Of a stretch of 64,000 nucleotides of DNA, positions 29,682 through 40,906 are shown piece by piece. The notes below the pieces were generated by a model. It saw nothing but the letters and a program-made list of their open reading frames with translations, was not told the origin of the DNA and searched no databases. A program made the position numbers and the translations under genes. Source of the stretch: Ancylobacter pratisalsi (GTDB lineage Bacteria > Pseudomonadota > Alphaproteobacteria > Rhizobiales > Xanthobacteraceae); assembly GCF_010669125.1 (NCBI RefSeq), contig NZ_CP048630.1, positions 248,001 to 312,000 of the forward strand. Reading direction: 5' to 3'. The stretch's first letter is position 1; each line of letters starts with the position of its first letter.

Positions 29682-31454
29682 CTACTTTTCCGGGAGGTTG
29701 GTGCGGATGTGCAGCTCGCGCAGCTGCTTCGGGCTCGCCTCGTTCGGCGCCCCCATCAGAATGTCCTGCGCCTGCTGGTTCATCGGGAAGATCGAGATCT
29801 CGCGCAAATTCGTGGTGCCGCACAGCAGCATCACGATGCGGTCCACACCCGCCGCCATGCCGCCATGGGGCGGGGCGCCGTACTGGAACGCGCGGTAGAG
29901 GCCGCCGAAGCGCTCCTGCACGGTCGCTTCATCATAGCCGGCGATCTCGAACGCCTTCACCATCGCCTCGGGACGGTGGTTGCGGATGCCGCCCGACGCG
30001 ATCTCGTAGCCGTTGCAGGCGATGTCGTACTGGAACGCCTTGATGGTCAGCGGATCCTGCCCGTTTAGCGCCTCAAGCCCGCCCTGCGGCATGGAGAACG
30101 GGTTGTGGGAGAAGTCGACCTTCTTGTCCTCTTCCGACCATTCGTAGAACGGGAAGTCGACGATCCAGGCCAGCTCGTAGCGGTCGAAATCGACCAGCTT
30201 CAGCTCCTCGCCCACCTTGGTACGCGCGGCTCCCGCGAACTTGACGAACTTCTCCGGATTGCCGGCGACAAAGAACGCGGCGTCGCCCGCACCCAGCCCA
30301 AGCTGCGCGCGGATCGCCTCGGTGCGCTCGGGGCCGATATTGTTGGCAAGCGGGCCGGCGCCCTCATTGCCCTCGCGCCACATGATGTAGCCCAGACCCG
30401 GCTGGCCCTCGCCCTGCGCCCACGAGTTCATGCGGTCGCAGAAGGCGCGTGAGCCACCGGTCGGGCCGGGGATCGCCCACACCTGGTTCTTGGGGTCTTC
30501 GAGCATGCGCGCGAACACCTTGAAGCCGGAGCCGCGGAAATGCTCGGAAACGTCCTGCATTTCCAGCGGGTTGCGCAGGTCCGGCTTGTCGGTGCCGTAT
30601 TTGCGCATCGATTCCGCATAGGGAATGCGCGGCCAGTTCTTGGTCACCGGCTTGCCGTCGGCAAACTGCTCGAACACGCCGGTGATCACCGGCTCCACGG
30701 CCTGGAAGACGTCTTCCTGCTCGACGAAGCTCATTTCCAGGTCGAGCTGGTAGAACTCGCCCGGCAGGCGGTCGGCGCGCGGGTCCTCGTCGCGGAAGCA
30801 GGGCGCGATCTGGAAGTAGCGGTCGAAGCCGCTCATCATGATCAGCTGCTTGTACTGCTGGGGCGCCTGCGGCAGGGCGTAGAACTTGCCGGCATGGATA
30901 CGGCTCGGCACCAGGAAGTCGCGCGCGCCCTCCGGCGAGGACGCGGTGAGGATCGGGGTCTGGAACTCGAAGAAGCCCTGCCCCTTCATCTTCGAGCGCA
31001 TGGCGTCGATGATGGCGCCGCGCATCATGATGTTCTTGTGCAGCTTCTCGCGGCGCAGGTCGAGGAAGCGGTAGCGCAGCCGCGTCTCCTCCGGGTACTC
31101 CACATCGCCGAACACCGGCAGCGGCAGCTCGGCGGAGGGGCCGAGCACTTCCATCTCGGTGCAGTACATCTCGATCTGGCCCGTCGGCAGCTCCGGGTTC
31201 TCGGTGCCGGCAGGGCGCGCGCGCACGCGGCCATCGACGCGGATCACCCATTCGGCGCGCACGGTCTCGGCCTGCTTGAAGGCCGGGCTATCGGGGTCGA
31301 TGACGACCTGGGTCAGGCCGTAATGGTCGCGAAGGTCGATGAACAGCACGCCACCATGGTCACGGATGCGGTGACACCATCCCGAAAGCCGGGCGGTCTC
31401 GCCAACATCGCTCGCGCGAAGGGCTCCGCAGGTGTGCGTGCGATAGCGGTGCAT
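29682..31454 (-). CDS. aspS: Aspartyl-tRNA synthetase
   Basis: AspS charges tRNA-Asp; many alphaproteobacterial enzymes also charge tRNA-Asn for later amidation, which I cannot decide here. The 590-residue bacterial-type protein has an N-terminal OB anticodon-binding domain ([21 protein letters not shown]), class II motif 2 ([17 protein letters not shown]), the GAD insertion domain (about residues 290-420), and motif 3 ([13 protein letters not shown]). It ends in [18 protein letters not shown]. The ATG at 31454 is preferred; an upstream extension lacks similarity. The upstream leader is GC-rich and strongly structured. Confidence 0.97.
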   Translation of the reverse strand: MHRYRTHTCGALRASDVGETARLSGWCHRIRDHGGVLFIDLRDHYGLTQVVIDPDSPAFKQAETVRAEWVIRVDGRVRARPAGTENPELPTGQIEMYCTEMEVLGPSAELPLPVFGDVEYPEETRLRYRFLDLRREKLHKNIMMRGAIIDAMRSKMKGQGFFEFQTPILTASSPEGARDFLVPSRIHAGKFYALPQAPQQYKQLIMMSGFDRYFQIAPCFRDEDPRADRLPGEFYQLDLEMSFVEQEDVFQAVEPVITGVFEQFADGKPVTKNWPRIPYAESMRKYGTDKPDLRNPLEMQDVSEHFRGSGFKVFARMLEDPKNQVWAIPGPTGGSRAFCDRMNSWAQGEGQPGLGYIMWREGNEGAGPLANNIGPERTEAIRAQLGLGAGDAAFFVAGNPEKFVKFAGAARTKVGEELKLVDFDRYELAWIVDFPFYEWSEEDKKVDFSHNPFSMPQGGLEALNGQDPLTIKAFQYDIACNGYEIASGGIRNHRPEAMVKAFEIAGYDEATVQERFGGLYRAFQYGAPPHGGMAAGVDRIVMLLCGTTNLREISIFPMNQQAQDILMGAPNEASPKQLRELHIRTNLPEK

Positions 31455-31872
31455 AGTGTCATCCCAGGTCTTGGTTCCGCCGAAAGCGGCGGACAAACGA
31501 AAGCACCCCTCCGGGGGCCGCCCTTTGGGCGCGCGGAGGGGTGCATGCAGGCAGGCCGTTTGTCAATGTCCAAGGGGGTCACAACCGGGCGTGACGCCGG
31601 CGTCCGGCCCGTTTTCGACGAGGACGGCAGGCAAGGTGAATGCCGCTACGCCCGGCGCGCCGAGCGCGTGGAGGTCCGTCCAATGAAACGCCGACGGAAC
31701 TGCCGCTCCAGCCCGGCCAGCGCCACCGCCAGCAGCCGGCGGTGGCAGTCGATGGCCCATCATAGCCACCGGCAAAGGGGCATGCCTTGACCATGGAGAG
31801 CGGACGGCCGGCATGGCGGGCGGTGACGGGCGATGGCGGCGACCGGACCACGAGGCCCGGCCGCCGAAGAAC
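31455..31872. other. Region between aspS and the DUF992 gene (418 bp) with structured aspS leader
   Basis: No gene is supported. Reading towards aspS there is a TTGACA at 31561-31566, a perfect 11-bp stem GCACCCCTCCG/CGGAGGGGTGC at 31503-31544 with a smaller nested hairpin, then TTTCGTTTG. A second small hairpin TCCGCC/GGCGGA lies at about 31478-31495, 24 bases before the ATG. The first hairpin plus T-rich tail looks like a terminator or attenuator. The remainder to 31872 shows nothing recognisable. Confidence 0.5.
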
Positions 31873-32343
31873 TCACGGCACGTAGCGCAGGCTCAGGCCG
31901 GAGACGCCGAGCGCGAGTGAAGCGCCCACATTGCCTTCCACCGAAACCGGGTTCAGCGCATAGGAATTCTTGCCGCCGACCAGAATGTTGGCGCCGACGC
32001 CGACGCCGAGCGCCACGTTGCCGGACACGCCCTTGTATTCACCGGCCAGCGAGCCAGCCTCGATACCCTTGTCGACCGCCAGCACGCCCCAGGTCATCAC
32101 GCCGCCGCCGGTGACGCCGAGATCGAGACCGATGTTCTTGATGGAGCCGGCATAGTGCTGCGTGGCGCTATTGTCGGACGGCGTGTAGGTGCACTTAAGC
32201 TCCTGCTTGGATTCGATGATCATGCCGATGCTGGAGCCAGCATTGCAGACCAGCACGCCGACCTTTACGCGGTCCGCGGCCGCGGCGGGCGTCAGCGCGC
32301 CCACCAGCGTGGCGGCGGCGAGCGCGAAAATCGTCATCTTCAT
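31873..32343 (-). CDS. DUF992 domain-containing exported protein (156 aa)
   Basis: DUF992 proteins are small exported proteins found mostly in Rhizobiales; the function is unknown. A clear signal peptide (MKMTIFALAAATLVGALTPAAA, cut before ADR) precedes a glycine-rich beta-type domain (VKVGVLVCNAGSSIG, GVGVGANILVGGKNSYALNP, GLSLRYVP) that looks like a small barrel or lipocalin-like fold. The two cysteines (LVCN, LKCTY) probably form a disulfide. A strong GGAGG element precedes the ATG with the right spacing. It is divergent from rnd; TTAACC and ATAACG 17 bases apart in the upstream region could be its promoter. Confidence 0.88.
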   Translation of the reverse strand: MKMTIFALAAATLVGALTPAAAADRVKVGVLVCNAGSSIGMIIESKQELKCTYTPSDNSATQHYAGSIKNIGLDLGVTGGGVMTWGVLAVDKGIEAGSLAGEYKGVSGNVALGVGVGANILVGGKNSYALNPVSVEGNVGASLALGVSGLSLRYVP

Positions 32344-32483
32344 GGTAGTTCCCTCCATCGGCCGGCGATGGCCGGCACTCCAGAACGTTATGCAAGTTAG
32401 TGTCACATGGTTAATGCTTGCTGCACCAGTACGCACGATTCCGTGTCGTCTCCCGCGCGCGACTGCGTTATGAGAAGTCGAAT

Positions 32484-33641
32484 ATGGACATGATCACGAC
32501 CACCGACGAACTTGCCGCGGCCTGCGAGCGTCTTGCAGGCCATCGATTCATTACCATCGACACCGAGTTTCTGCGCGAGACCACGTTCTGGCCCAAGCTG
32601 TGCGTGATCCAGCTCGCCAGCCCGGATGAGGCCGTCGTGATCGATGCGCTGGCCGATGGCATGGACCTCGCCCCCTTCTTCACCCTCATGTCGAACGTCG
32701 ACGTGCTGAAAGTGTTCCATGCCGGAAGGCAGGACATCGAAATCATCTGGCATCTCGCCGGCATCATCCCCCATCCGGTGTTCGACACCCAGGTCGCCGC
32801 CATGGTGCTCGGGCATGGCGATTCCATCTCCTACGACCAATTGGTGCAGCGCCTCACCGGCCATGTGCTCGACAAGTCGCTGCGCTTCACGGACTGGTCG
32901 CGCCGCCCGCTCTCCGTGGCGCAGATCGCCTATGCCGAGGCGGACGTGACCCACCTGCGCGACGTCTTCCTCAAGCTGGAAGCGGATCTCGACAAGCGCG
33001 GCCGCGCCGACTGGGTCGGCGAGGAGATGGCGGTGCTCACCTCGCCGGACACCTACCGGCAGGAGCCCGCGCGCGCCTGGGAACGGCTGCGCACCCGCGC
33101 GCGCAAGCCCAAGGACCTCGCCGTGCTGATGGAGGTTGCCGCCTGGCGCGAACGCGAGGCGCAGGCGCGCGACATTCCCCGCTCCCGCATCCTCAAGGAC
33201 GACGTGATCGGCGAGATCGCCTCGCAGCACCCCGCCACCGTCGAGCGCCTCGCCCAGCTCCGCTCCATTCCCAAGGGGTTCGAGCGCTCGCGCTCGGGCG
33301 AGCAGATCATCGAGGCGGTCAAGGCCGGGCTTGAGCGCGACCCGCGCACCCTGCCGCGCATCGAGCGCGACCGGCCGCTGTCCAACGGCGCCTCGGCCAC
33401 GGTCGAGTTGCTGAAGGTGCTGCTGCGCATGACCTCCGAGCAGCATGGCGTCGCCGCCAAGGTCCTCGCCACCGTGGACGACCTGGAGCGCATCGCCTCC
33501 GACGAGGAGCCGGACATCGCGGCCCTGCGCGGCTGGCGCCGCGAACTGTTCGGCGAGCGCGCCCTGGCACTCAAGGCCGGCCGCCTGGCCCTGGCCATGC
33601 AGAAAGGCCGCGTCATCGCACTGGACCGGCCGGGGGACTAG
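32484..33641 (+). CDS. rnd: Ribonuclease D
   Basis: RNase D is a DEDD-type 3'-5' exoribonuclease that trims tRNA and other stable RNA 3' ends. The 385-residue protein shows all exonuclease motifs: D26 and E28 in [20 protein letters not shown], the DTQVAAM aspartate and the YAEADVTHL tyrosine/aspartate. HRDC nucleic-acid binding domains follow (about residues 210-375). The ATG at 32484 follows GAGAAG; the frame is open upstream without similarity. It is convergent with ppx, with a 36-base gap. Confidence 0.95.
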   Translation: MDMITTTDELAAACERLAGHRFITIDTEFLRETTFWPKLCVIQLASPDEAVVIDALADGMDLAPFFTLMSNVDVLKVFHAGRQDIEIIWHLAGIIPHPVFDTQVAAMVLGHGDSISYDQLVQRLTGHVLDKSLRFTDWSRRPLSVAQIAYAEADVTHLRDVFLKLEADLDKRGRADWVGEEMAVLTSPDTYRQEPARAWERLRTRARKPKDLAVLMEVAAWREREAQARDIPRSRILKDDVIGEIASQHPATVERLAQLRSIPKGFERSRSGEQIIEAVKAGLERDPRTLPRIERDRPLSNGASATVELLKVLLRMTSEQHGVAAKVLATVDDLERIASDEEPDIAALRGWRRELFGERALALKAGRLALAMQKGRVIALDRPGD

Positions 33642-33677
33642 CGGCTCCGCGCCGGGACCCTCAACGCGCCGGCCTGT

Positions 33678-35201
33678 TCACTCCGTCACCAGCATCGGCT
33701 CGCGGCCGATCTGGCGGGCGAGCGCGCGCAGGCGGTTCAGCAGGCGGTCATTGCCCAGCGGGGCGAGTTCGCCCTTGAGCTGAAGCACCAGCTTGCCGCG
33801 GGTCACCGTCAGCGGCGAGATCGGCAACGTGCCCGGCATTGCCGCCGAGAGGATATAGCCGACCCGCATCGCCGCGCCGAGAATGCGAGCCCGGTCCAGC
33901 AGCCGCGCCGAGACCAGCTCGCGAATGCGCGGCGACAGGTCCTCGTCCACCAGCCCCATGTGCCGGTAGTAGATCGCCAGCGCGAGAAAGGCGCGGCCGG
34001 GATGGTCCAGGCCGATGAACGCGGCGTGGGCGATCAGGTTGAGGCTCTGCTCCCCGCGATAATCGGGATGCGCCCGCCAGCCGATATCGGCCAGCAGGCA
34101 GGCGGCGTGGCGCAGGCGCTTTTCTTCCAGGTTCTCGTCGATCCCGGAGGACGCCATGAACCGGTCGGTCCACTCGATCAGCTCCCAGCCATGACGGGGG
34201 GAGCGCGAGCGGATCTCGTTCAGCTCGGCGGTGGCGGTGATCAGTGGGTCGGCCTGCTGCTCCTCGTCGCCAAGCAGCTCGTAGAGCAGCCCCTCGCGCA
34301 CGCCCTGCGCGGAAATGTAGATCGAGGAGGGCTTGCCGATGCGGATGATGTTCTCCAGCACCACGGCGCCATAGGCCAGCAGCGGCCGGCGCATGGCCGA
34401 GACGGTGTCGATGCGCGACAGCGTCTCGATCGGCACCCTGCGCACCAGGCGCACGAACTCCAACGCCTCTTTGGCGGGAATCACATAGCCGTGCATCACA
34501 TGCAGCGGATAGCCCCGCTGGAACATGTGCAGCCGCGCCACCGCGCGCCAGGTGCCGCCCACCGCATAGAAGGTCCGCCCCTTCAGGTGTTCGAGATGCG
34601 GCTCCTTGGCGAGCGTGTCCTTGACGATCTTTTCCGCCTTCTTCAGCGAACGCCCGGAGGTGTCCTGAAGCGCGAGACCGCCCAGTGGGAAGGTGACGCC
34701 GGAACCGATGCGGTGGCCGTGCAGGTCCGCCAGCTCCAGCGAGCCCCCGCCCAGGTCCCCGACCAGTCCATTGGCCCGGTGCACGCCGGACAGCACGCCA
34801 AGCGCGGAAAGCTGCGCCTCGCGCTTGCCCGACAGCAGCTCCACCTCGGTGCGGCAGATGTCGGCGCAGGCCTTCACGAATTCGGGGCCATTGCTGGCAT
34901 CGCGCGCCGCCGCGGTGGCCAGCACGAAGAGCCGGCCGACGCCCATGCGGTCGCACAGCACGCGGAAGCGGCGCAGCGTGGTGAGCGCCTTTTCCACCGC
35001 CTCGGCGTTCAGCTGCCCCGTGGTGGCAACCTCACGGCCGAGGCCACACGAGGCCTTCTCGTTGAAGATCGGCGTCGGCGAGCGGGTCAGCCGCTCATAG
35101 ACGACCAGGCGGACCGAGTTGGAGCCGATGTCGATGACGGCGACCGGCGCACCGGTCACCAGGCACGTGGAGGGAGCCCCCTCGCCTTGCACGTCCGTCA
35201 T
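33678..35201 (-). CDS. ppx: Exopolyphosphatase / guanosine pentaphosphate phosphohydrolase family (Ppx/GppA)
   Basis: Ppx/GppA proteins release phosphate from polyphosphate or convert pppGpp to ppGpp. The 507-residue product has the actin-like ATPase-fold motifs: PVAVIDIGSNSVRLVVYE, VLATAAARDASNG, and GDLGGGSLEL. A C-terminal HD-like helical domain follows from about residue 320. The start is placed at the ATG at 35201, four bases after the ppk1 stop, which fits coupled translation; an in-frame GTG at 35267 would overlap ppk1 by 62 bases. Placement behind ppk1 pairs synthesis and breakdown of polyphosphate. Confidence 0.93.
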   Translation of the reverse strand: MTDVQGEGAPSTCLVTGAPVAVIDIGSNSVRLVVYERLTRSPTPIFNEKASCGLGREVATTGQLNAEAVEKALTTLRRFRVLCDRMGVGRLFVLATAAARDASNGPEFVKACADICRTEVELLSGKREAQLSALGVLSGVHRANGLVGDLGGGSLELADLHGHRIGSGVTFPLGGLALQDTSGRSLKKAEKIVKDTLAKEPHLEHLKGRTFYAVGGTWRAVARLHMFQRGYPLHVMHGYVIPAKEALEFVRLVRRVPIETLSRIDTVSAMRRPLLAYGAVVLENIIRIGKPSSIYISAQGVREGLLYELLGDEEQQADPLITATAELNEIRSRSPRHGWELIEWTDRFMASSGIDENLEEKRLRHAACLLADIGWRAHPDYRGEQSLNLIAHAAFIGLDHPGRAFLALAIYYRHMGLVDEDLSPRIRELVSARLLDRARILGAAMRVGYILSAAMPGTLPISPLTVTRGKLVLQLKGELAPLGNDRLLNRLRALARQIGREPMLVTE

Positions 35202-35205
35202 GCGA

Positions 35206-37500
35206 TCACGCGCGATCGCGACGGCGGACAAGGTTGCGAGGAGACGATTCTTTGAGCGACTTGCCACGTCCGGACAGACTCGGATTGGTCATGAAATACT
35301 GCTGGGCGTTGAATTTTTCCTCGCCCTCTGCCGGCACTATGCGTTGCGAACTGCCATCGGGCAACACGCGCCAGCTCTGCTGGTTGTCCTGCAGGTTGGC
35401 GACCATGATCTGGTCGAGGATCTGCATGTGCACCGTCGGGTTGGTAATCGGGCACAGCGCCTCGACGCGGCGGTCGAGATTGCGCGGCATCAGGTCGGCT
35501 GAGGAAATGTACAGAGGGGCCTCGGGATGGGGCAGTCCGTGCCCGCCGCCGAAGGCATAGATGCGCACATGTTCAAGGAAGCGCCCGACGATGGACTTCA
35601 CCCGGATGTTCTCGGAAAGGCCGGGCACGCCGGGTCTCAGGCAGCAGATGCCGCGCACCACGATATCCACCGACACGCCCGCCTGACTGGCGCGATACAG
35701 CTCGTCGATGATCATCGGGTCGACCAGCGAGTTCATCTTCAGCCAGATCGCCGCCGGCTTGCCGGCCCTGGCGAAGGCGATTTCCTGGTCGATATGGTCG
35801 AGGATGCGCTTCTTCAGCGTCAGCGGCGCGATCGACATCGCCTCCAGCTCGGCCGGCTCGGCATAGCCGGTGATGAAATTGAAGATGCGCGCCACGTCGT
35901 GGCAGATCACCGGGTCGGCGGTGAAGAACGACAGGTCGGTATAGATGCGCGCGGTGATCGGGTGGTAGTTGCCGGTGCCGACATGGCAGTAGCTCGCCAG
36001 CGTGCCGCCCTCGCGGCGCACCACCAGCGAGAGCTTGGCGTGGGTTTTCAGCTCCAGGAAGCCGAACACCACCTGCACGCCCGCCCGCTCCAGATCGCGC
36101 GCCCAGCGTATGTTGGCTTCCTCGTCGAACCGCGCCTTCAGCTCCACCAGCGCCGTCACCGACTTGCCCGCCTCCGCGGCCTCCGCCAGCGCCTTGATGA
36201 TCGGGCTGTCGGAGGAGGTGCGGTAGAGCGTCTGCTTGATCGCGACAACATTGGGATCACGTGCCGCCTGGCGCAGGAACTGCACCACGACGTCGAAGGA
36301 TTCATAGGGGTGATGGACGACGAGGTCCTTCTCCCGGATCGCCGCGAAGCAGTCGCCGGCGTGGTCGCGGATGCGCTCGGGAAAGCGGGGATTATAGGGC
36401 TTGAACTTGAGGTCCGGCCGGTCGATGCCCACCAGCTGGCTGAACTCGTTCAGCGCCAGCACACCGTCGACGAGGAAGATCTCGTCATCGGACACGCCGA
36501 GTTCGCGCCCCACGAAGACGCGCAGCTCCTCCGGCATCGAGGAGTCGACCTCCATGCGGATCACCTGCCCGAGCCGGCGCCGCTTCAGCGCGCTCTCGAA
36601 CTGGCGCATCAGGTCCTCGGCCTCTTCCTCCACTTCGAGGTCGCTGTCGCGGATGACGCGGAAGCCGCCCTGCCCCTTCACCTGATAGCCGGGGAACAGG
36701 CGGCCGATGAACAGGCCGATCATCTGTTCCAGCGTGATGAAGCGCTGCGCGCCGTTCTCGCCGTCGGGCAGGCGCACGAAGCGGTCGATCTTGGCCGGCA
36801 CGCGGATCAGGGCGTTCATCGGCCGCCCGTCGTGAATACGCGCCAGCTGCAACGCCAGCGAGAAGCCGAGATTGGGAATGAACGGGAACGGATGCGCCGG
36901 GTCGATGGCGAGCGGGGTCAGCACCGGGAAGACATGGGCGAGGAAGAACGCGTCGAGCACGGCCCGGTCGGCCTTGTCCACATCGGGACCGTCAACCAGC
37001 ACCACACCTTCGTCAATGAGCTGGCGACGCAGATCACGCCAGCGCGCCTGCTGATCCTCGGCCAGTGCCGCGGAAGCGGCACCGATAAGCGGAAGCTGCT
37101 CGGCCGGTGTCAGCCCGTCCGGGCTGCGGCCGCCATAGCCCTCGCGCACCTGCTCCTTCAGGCCGGCGACGCGGACCATGAAGAACTCGTCGAGATTGTT
37201 CGCGGAGATCGACAGGAAGCGAAGCTGCTCAAGCAAGGGATGAGCGCTGTTGCCGGCCTCTTCCAGCACGCGGCGATTGAATTCGAGCCAGGAGATCTCG
37301 CGATTGATGAAGCGCTCGGGCGAGGCCATCATGTCCTCGGTCAGCCCTGCAGGCGCGGGCACGTCCTCGACACGCTCGATCACGGCGTCGGCAGCCGGCT
37401 GCGATTCGGAATTCGCCAAAGTGTCCACTCCATCCTTCTTGCGCCTGCCGCGCCGGGTCCGGCCGGAAGGTCGCCGGGGTTCGTGACGGCTGGATGACAT
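35206..37500 (-). CDS. ppk1: Polyphosphate kinase 1
   Basis: Ppk1 makes polyphosphate from ATP through a phosphohistidine intermediate at the inner membrane. The 764-residue protein has an extra N-terminal basic, low-complexity leader (about 55 residues) before the N domain ([36 protein letters not shown]). The catalytic domains follow with [10 protein letters not shown], the phospho-accepting H487 in [18 protein letters not shown] and CCLRPGVPG. The ATG at 37500 is chosen over the TTG two codons earlier. The gene follows hdaA after 18 bases and leads into ppx, so a perM-hdaA-ppk1-ppx transcript is likely. Confidence 0.96.
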   Translation of the reverse strand: MSSSRHEPRRPSGRTRRGRRKKDGVDTLANSESQPAADAVIERVEDVPAPAGLTEDMMASPERFINREISWLEFNRRVLEEAGNSAHPLLEQLRFLSISANNLDEFFMVRVAGLKEQVREGYGGRSPDGLTPAEQLPLIGAASAALAEDQQARWRDLRRQLIDEGVVLVDGPDVDKADRAVLDAFFLAHVFPVLTPLAIDPAHPFPFIPNLGFSLALQLARIHDGRPMNALIRVPAKIDRFVRLPDGENGAQRFITLEQMIGLFIGRLFPGYQVKGQGGFRVIRDSDLEVEEEAEDLMRQFESALKRRRLGQVIRMEVDSSMPEELRVFVGRELGVSDDEIFLVDGVLALNEFSQLVGIDRPDLKFKPYNPRFPERIRDHAGDCFAAIREKDLVVHHPYESFDVVVQFLRQAARDPNVVAIKQTLYRTSSDSPIIKALAEAAEAGKSVTALVELKARFDEEANIRWARDLERAGVQVVFGFLELKTHAKLSLVVRREGGTLASYCHVGTGNYHPITARIYTDLSFFTADPVICHDVARIFNFITGYAEPAELEAMSIAPLTLKKRILDHIDQEIAFARAGKPAAIWLKMNSLVDPMIIDELYRASQAGVSVDIVVRGICCLRPGVPGLSENIRVKSIVGRFLEHVRIYAFGGGHGLPHPEAPLYISSADLMPRNLDRRVEALCPITNPTVHMQILDQIMVANLQDNQQSWRVLPDGSSQRIVPAEGEEKFNAQQYFMTNPSLSGRGKSLKESSPRNLVRRRDRA

Positions 37501-37518
37501 GAACAAACTAACCTATCG

Positions 37519-38244
37519 TCAAGTTGTTGCAGAGCGATCGGAAAGCGTGTCGTCATCGCCATCCTGCGCCTCTGTGCGGCCCCGGAGCAACTCGGAAGCG
37601 AGGGCGCGTGTCAAGGGGCGCTTGCGCGCCAGCGCCTCCCGGTCGAGCTCGCCCACCACATCGCGTATCGCGCCGATGGAGCGATCGACGCGGGTCAGAA
37701 GAAAGCTCAGCAGCGCCTCGTCGGGCGTGATCTGGCGGTCGGCGAACAGCTTGACCGCCACGGCCGCCAGCAGGGCGTCGTCGGGCCTGCCGAGCGTCAC
37801 CGCCGGCATCGCACGCAGCCGCGAGACAAGGTCGCGTGTGGCAAGCGCCTCCGCCAGTGTCGCCGGCACCTGTCGCGACGTCACCAGCACGCAGACGCGG
37901 TGTTCGGTCGCCAGATTAAGCAGGTGAAACAGTGCCCCCTCAGGAATGGGGGCGTTGCCGAGGTCCTCCACCACGACCGCGCCGCGTGCCACCAGTCCGG
38001 GCAGGTCCGCCAGGTCGAGCGCCGAGGCGGTCACGGTCGCGGCGCCGCTGCGTTCGGCGAACAGCGCGGCCAGGTGCGACTTGCCCGAGCCCGGAGGCCC
38101 GACCACCGCGATCGCCCGCGCGGGCCAGTCCGGCCAGGCGTCGATCAGCGAGAGCGCCGCCTCATTGGCGGTGCCAGAAAGGAAATCAGCCCGCTCCCGG
38201 CTCTCGACATGAGGCAGGTCGAGGGGAATCTGACGTGAGGCCAT
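37519..38244 (-). CDS. hdaA: DnaA-related regulatory ATPase HdaA (Hda family)
   Basis: Hda/HdaA works with the DNA-loaded sliding clamp to stimulate ATP hydrolysis by DnaA and prevent over-initiation. The 241-residue product begins MASRQIPLDLPH, where the QIPLDL-like segment resembles the clamp-binding motif of Hda proteins. It has a Walker A-like VVGPPGSGKSHLA, a DnaA-like AAA+ core with VVVEDLGN in the Walker B position, and a lid region RSIGAIRDVVGELDREAL. The ATG lies two bases after the perM stop, so translation is coupled. A longer in-frame extension overlapping perM has no family similarity. Confidence 0.92.
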   Translation of the reverse strand: MASRQIPLDLPHVESRERADFLSGTANEAALSLIDAWPDWPARAIAVVGPPGSGKSHLAALFAERSGAATVTASALDLADLPGLVARGAVVVEDLGNAPIPEGALFHLLNLATEHRVCVLVTSRQVPATLAEALATRDLVSRLRAMPAVTLGRPDDALLAAVAVKLFADRQITPDEALLSFLLTRVDRSIGAIRDVVGELDREALARKRPLTRALASELLRGRTEAQDGDDDTLSDRSATT

Positions 38245-38246
38245 GT

Positions 38247-39413
38247 TCAAGGTGCCTGCATGCGCCGTGCCGATGCGGGGGCGAGCGGGCGGCTGCCGGG
38301 GCCGCCGGGTCGTGGGGGGCCTCCCGCATGGGCCTGCGCTTCCTCCTCGTCCTCGCCGGTATAGAGCGGACTTTCTAGATAGCGCGAGATCGCGAAGCGC
38401 ACGATCACACCGGCGGCGGCGGCCAGCGGCACCGCCAGCAGCAGGCCGAGGAAGCCGAGCAGATAGCCGAAGGCCAGCAGGGCGAACATCAGCCACACCG
38501 GATGCAGCCCCACGCTGTCGCCCACCAGCTTGGGCGAGAGGATGTAGCCCTCGATGAACTGGCCAAAGACGAAGATGCCGATCACGACGGCGATCATCGT
38601 GTAGTCGGGGAAGAACTGCACGATGGCGACGCCGCCAGCCAGCACCAGCCCGGTGAGCGAGCCGACATAGGGGATGAAGGTGATGATCCCCGACGCGAAG
38701 CCGATGACGAAGCCGAAATTCAGCCCGCTCATGGTGAGGCCGATGGCGTAGTAGCTGCCGAGGATCAGGCACACGAGCGACTGCCCGCGCACGAAGCCGG
38801 CGATGGCGCGGTCCATCTGGCTGGCGAGGCCGCGGATCACATCGCGGTTGTGCAGCGGCAGCCACGAATCGACCTTCTCCACCATGTGGTTCCAGTCGTT
38901 GAGAATGTAAAACGCGACCACCGGCGTGATGACCAGCAGCGAGAACACCGAGATCAGCGCCTGCCCGCCGGTCCACAGCCCCTGGATCAGCGTCAGAATG
39001 TAGGACGCGCCCTGCGAGACCAGTTCATTCAGCCCCTGCTGGATGCTCGGCATGCGGTCGCCGACGAATTCGCGCAGCCAGGCTGCCTGGTCGCCGTCGC
39101 CGGTCAGCATGTTCTGCAGCCGCACGATGTAGTCGGGCAGCCGCTGGATGAAGGCGGCGAGCTGGGAGCCGAAGATCGGCACCACCAGCAGCGCCAGCAT
39201 GATGGCGAGCAGAAGCGTCATCGCGATCGTCACCAGCGAGGCGGCCAGCCGGTTGATGCCCCATTTCTCCAGCCGCGTCGTCACGGGATTGAGGAAATAG
39301 GAGAGCGCGAGGCCGGCGACGAAGGGCAGCAGAACGCTGCTCAGCAGCCAGGCGGCGGCGATGAACAAACCCAGCATCGTCAGCCAGAACATCACCTGCT
39401 TGTGCCACGCCAT
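38247..39413 (-). CDS. AI-2E family transporter (PerM/TqsA-like membrane protein)
   Basis: The 388-residue inner-membrane protein has about eight hydrophobic helices arranged as in the AI-2E family, with the family segments [42 protein letters not shown] and [18 protein letters not shown]. Members have been linked to autoinducer-2 export or Na+/H+ antiport, but the role in alphaproteobacteria is not known. A charged, Pro/Ala-rich cytoplasmic tail (about 45 residues) follows the last helix. It is first in the perM-hdaA-ppk1-ppx run and divergent from the BenE-family gene. Confidence 0.9.
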   Translation of the reverse strand: MAWHKQVMFWLTMLGLFIAAAWLLSSVLLPFVAGLALSYFLNPVTTRLEKWGINRLAASLVTIAMTLLLAIMLALLVVPIFGSQLAAFIQRLPDYIVRLQNMLTGDGDQAAWLREFVGDRMPSIQQGLNELVSQGASYILTLIQGLWTGGQALISVFSLLVITPVVAFYILNDWNHMVEKVDSWLPLHNRDVIRGLASQMDRAIAGFVRGQSLVCLILGSYYAIGLTMSGLNFGFVIGFASGIITFIPYVGSLTGLVLAGGVAIVQFFPDYTMIAVVIGIFVFGQFIEGYILSPKLVGDSVGLHPVWLMFALLAFGYLLGFLGLLLAVPLAAAAGVIVRFAISRYLESPLYTGEDEEEAQAHAGGPPRPGGPGSRPLAPASARRMQAP

Positions 39414-39683
39414 GCGTTGTCAGTTCCCTGTCGCGACGCGGGAAGCCCATTCCGCCCCGTCACCTGCCCATTAGATACAGAAAAATGACGGCGCGGCGAC
39501 GTTCGCGTGTGCAACATTCCGTGCCGATCACCGCTATCCCCGCTGATTTTCCCGAGGCCCGCTCCGGACTTACCCGTCCGCCAAAGCGGGGGAGCGGTTG
39601 GACGGCGGGGCGCGCGCGTGGCAAAAGTCGGAATCGGCTCCAGAAGTCGAACTCTCCGCCTGCCCTGTTCCGCCGGAAATCCC

Positions 39684-40829
39684 ATGCGCAGCTCTGTCGT
39701 CACTTCCGCCGTGGTCGCCGCCCTGGTCGGCTTCGGGGGCACGCTTGCCCTTATTGTCGCCGCCGCGCAGGCGGTGGGCGCCACCCCGGCGCAGACCGCC
39801 TCGGGCGTCATCGGGCTGTGCCTGTCAATGGCCGCCACCAGCGCCTGGCTGGGCTGGAATCACCGCATTCCGATCATCACCGCCTGGTCGACCCCCGGCG
39901 CCGCGCTCGTTGCCGGCTCGCACGGGCTCACCGCACAGACCGCCGTCGGTGCCTTTCTCGTCGCCGGCGCGCTGATCCTCGTCACCGCCGCGGTGCGCCC
40001 GCTCGGCGCGCTGGTGCAGCGCCTGCCGGTGGCGATCGCGGCCGCGATGCTGGCGGGCGTGCTGTTCCGCTTCTGCACCTCGGTGTTCACAGCCGCCGAG
40101 GCCGATCCGCTGCTGGTGCTGCCGCTCATTGTCATTTTCCTGGTGGCGCGCCGCATCAATCCGTTCGGCGCGGTGCTGGCGGTGCTGGTCATCGGCATCT
40201 CGCTCGCCTTCATGCTCGGGCGTGTCGGCCCCCTGCCCGGTCCGCTGCAGATGCCCGCGATCACGATCGTTCTCCCCAGTTTCGAGATGCAGGCGCTGAT
40301 CGGCGTCGCGGTGCCGCTCTACATCGTCACCATGGCCTCGCAGAACCTGCCGGGTTTCGCGGTGCTGCAGGCCGCCGGCTACACCCCGCCGACGCAGTCG
40401 ATCCTGGCCGTTACCGGCATCGCCTCGCTCATCACCGCGCCGCTCGGCTCCCTTACCTCGAACCTCGCCGCCATCACCGCGTCGATCTGCACCGGGCCCG
40501 ATACCCATCCCGATCCGGCCCGACGCTGGCCGGCCACGTCGTTCTATGCGTTGAGCTATCTGGTTCTGGCGATCGGCGGCGCCTCGCTGGTGGCGCTCAT
40601 CGGCGCCCTGCCGGCGGGGCTGGTCGCCACCTTCGCCGGCCTCGCCCTGCTCGGGCCGCTGGTCGGCGCGCTCGGCACCGCGATGGGCGACACGGCGATG
40701 CGCTTTCCCGCCGTGCTGACGCTCGCGGTCACCGCCTCCGGCGTGTCGCTGCTTGGCATCGGCTCGGCGTTCTGGGGGCTGATGGCGGGCCTCGCGGCGC
40801 TGGGAATCGAACATGCCGGCCGGCGCTGA
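39684..40829 (+). CDS. BenE family transporter (benzoate/H+ symporter-like)
   Basis: The 381-residue polytopic protein has about 11 hydrophobic segments and BenE-family phrases: [69 protein letters not shown] and [19 protein letters not shown]. BenE of Acinetobacter imports benzoate; no aromatic catabolic genes are nearby, so the substrate here is open. The ATG at 39684 is chosen because the family similarity starts there; the frame is open far upstream with shadow composition. It lies 77 bases before purM, so read-through is possible. Confidence 0.88.
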   Translation: MRSSVVTSAVVAALVGFGGTLALIVAAAQAVGATPAQTASGVIGLCLSMAATSAWLGWNHRIPIITAWSTPGAALVAGSHGLTAQTAVGAFLVAGALILVTAAVRPLGALVQRLPVAIAAAMLAGVLFRFCTSVFTAAEADPLLVLPLIVIFLVARRINPFGAVLAVLVIGISLAFMLGRVGPLPGPLQMPAITIVLPSFEMQALIGVAVPLYIVTMASQNLPGFAVLQAAGYTPPTQSILAVTGIASLITAPLGSLTSNLAAITASICTGPDTHPDPARRWPATSFYALSYLVLAIGGASLVALIGALPAGLVATFAGLALLGPLVGALGTAMGDTAMRFPAVLTLAVTASGVSLLGIGSAFWGLMAGLAALGIEHAGRR

Positions 40830-40906
40830 ACCGGGCACTCCACACCTGCCCCGCTTGCCGGGGCGGCGATAAGCGGCTAATCCGCCAGCAATCCCCGGGG
40901 GCTGAG

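Noticed and set aside
38245..38976. A 485-residue fusion reading through perM into hdaA on the minus strand
   Set aside because: The extra N-terminal half is out of frame with the well-conserved transporter and has no similarity to Hda. HdaA similarity begins at the ATG at 38244.
39485..40906. An apparent long N-terminal extension of PurM covering the transporter gene
   Set aside because: The frame is open only because of GC bias; PurM begins at 40907 with a proper ribosome binding site, and the BenE-family protein is clear in another frame.
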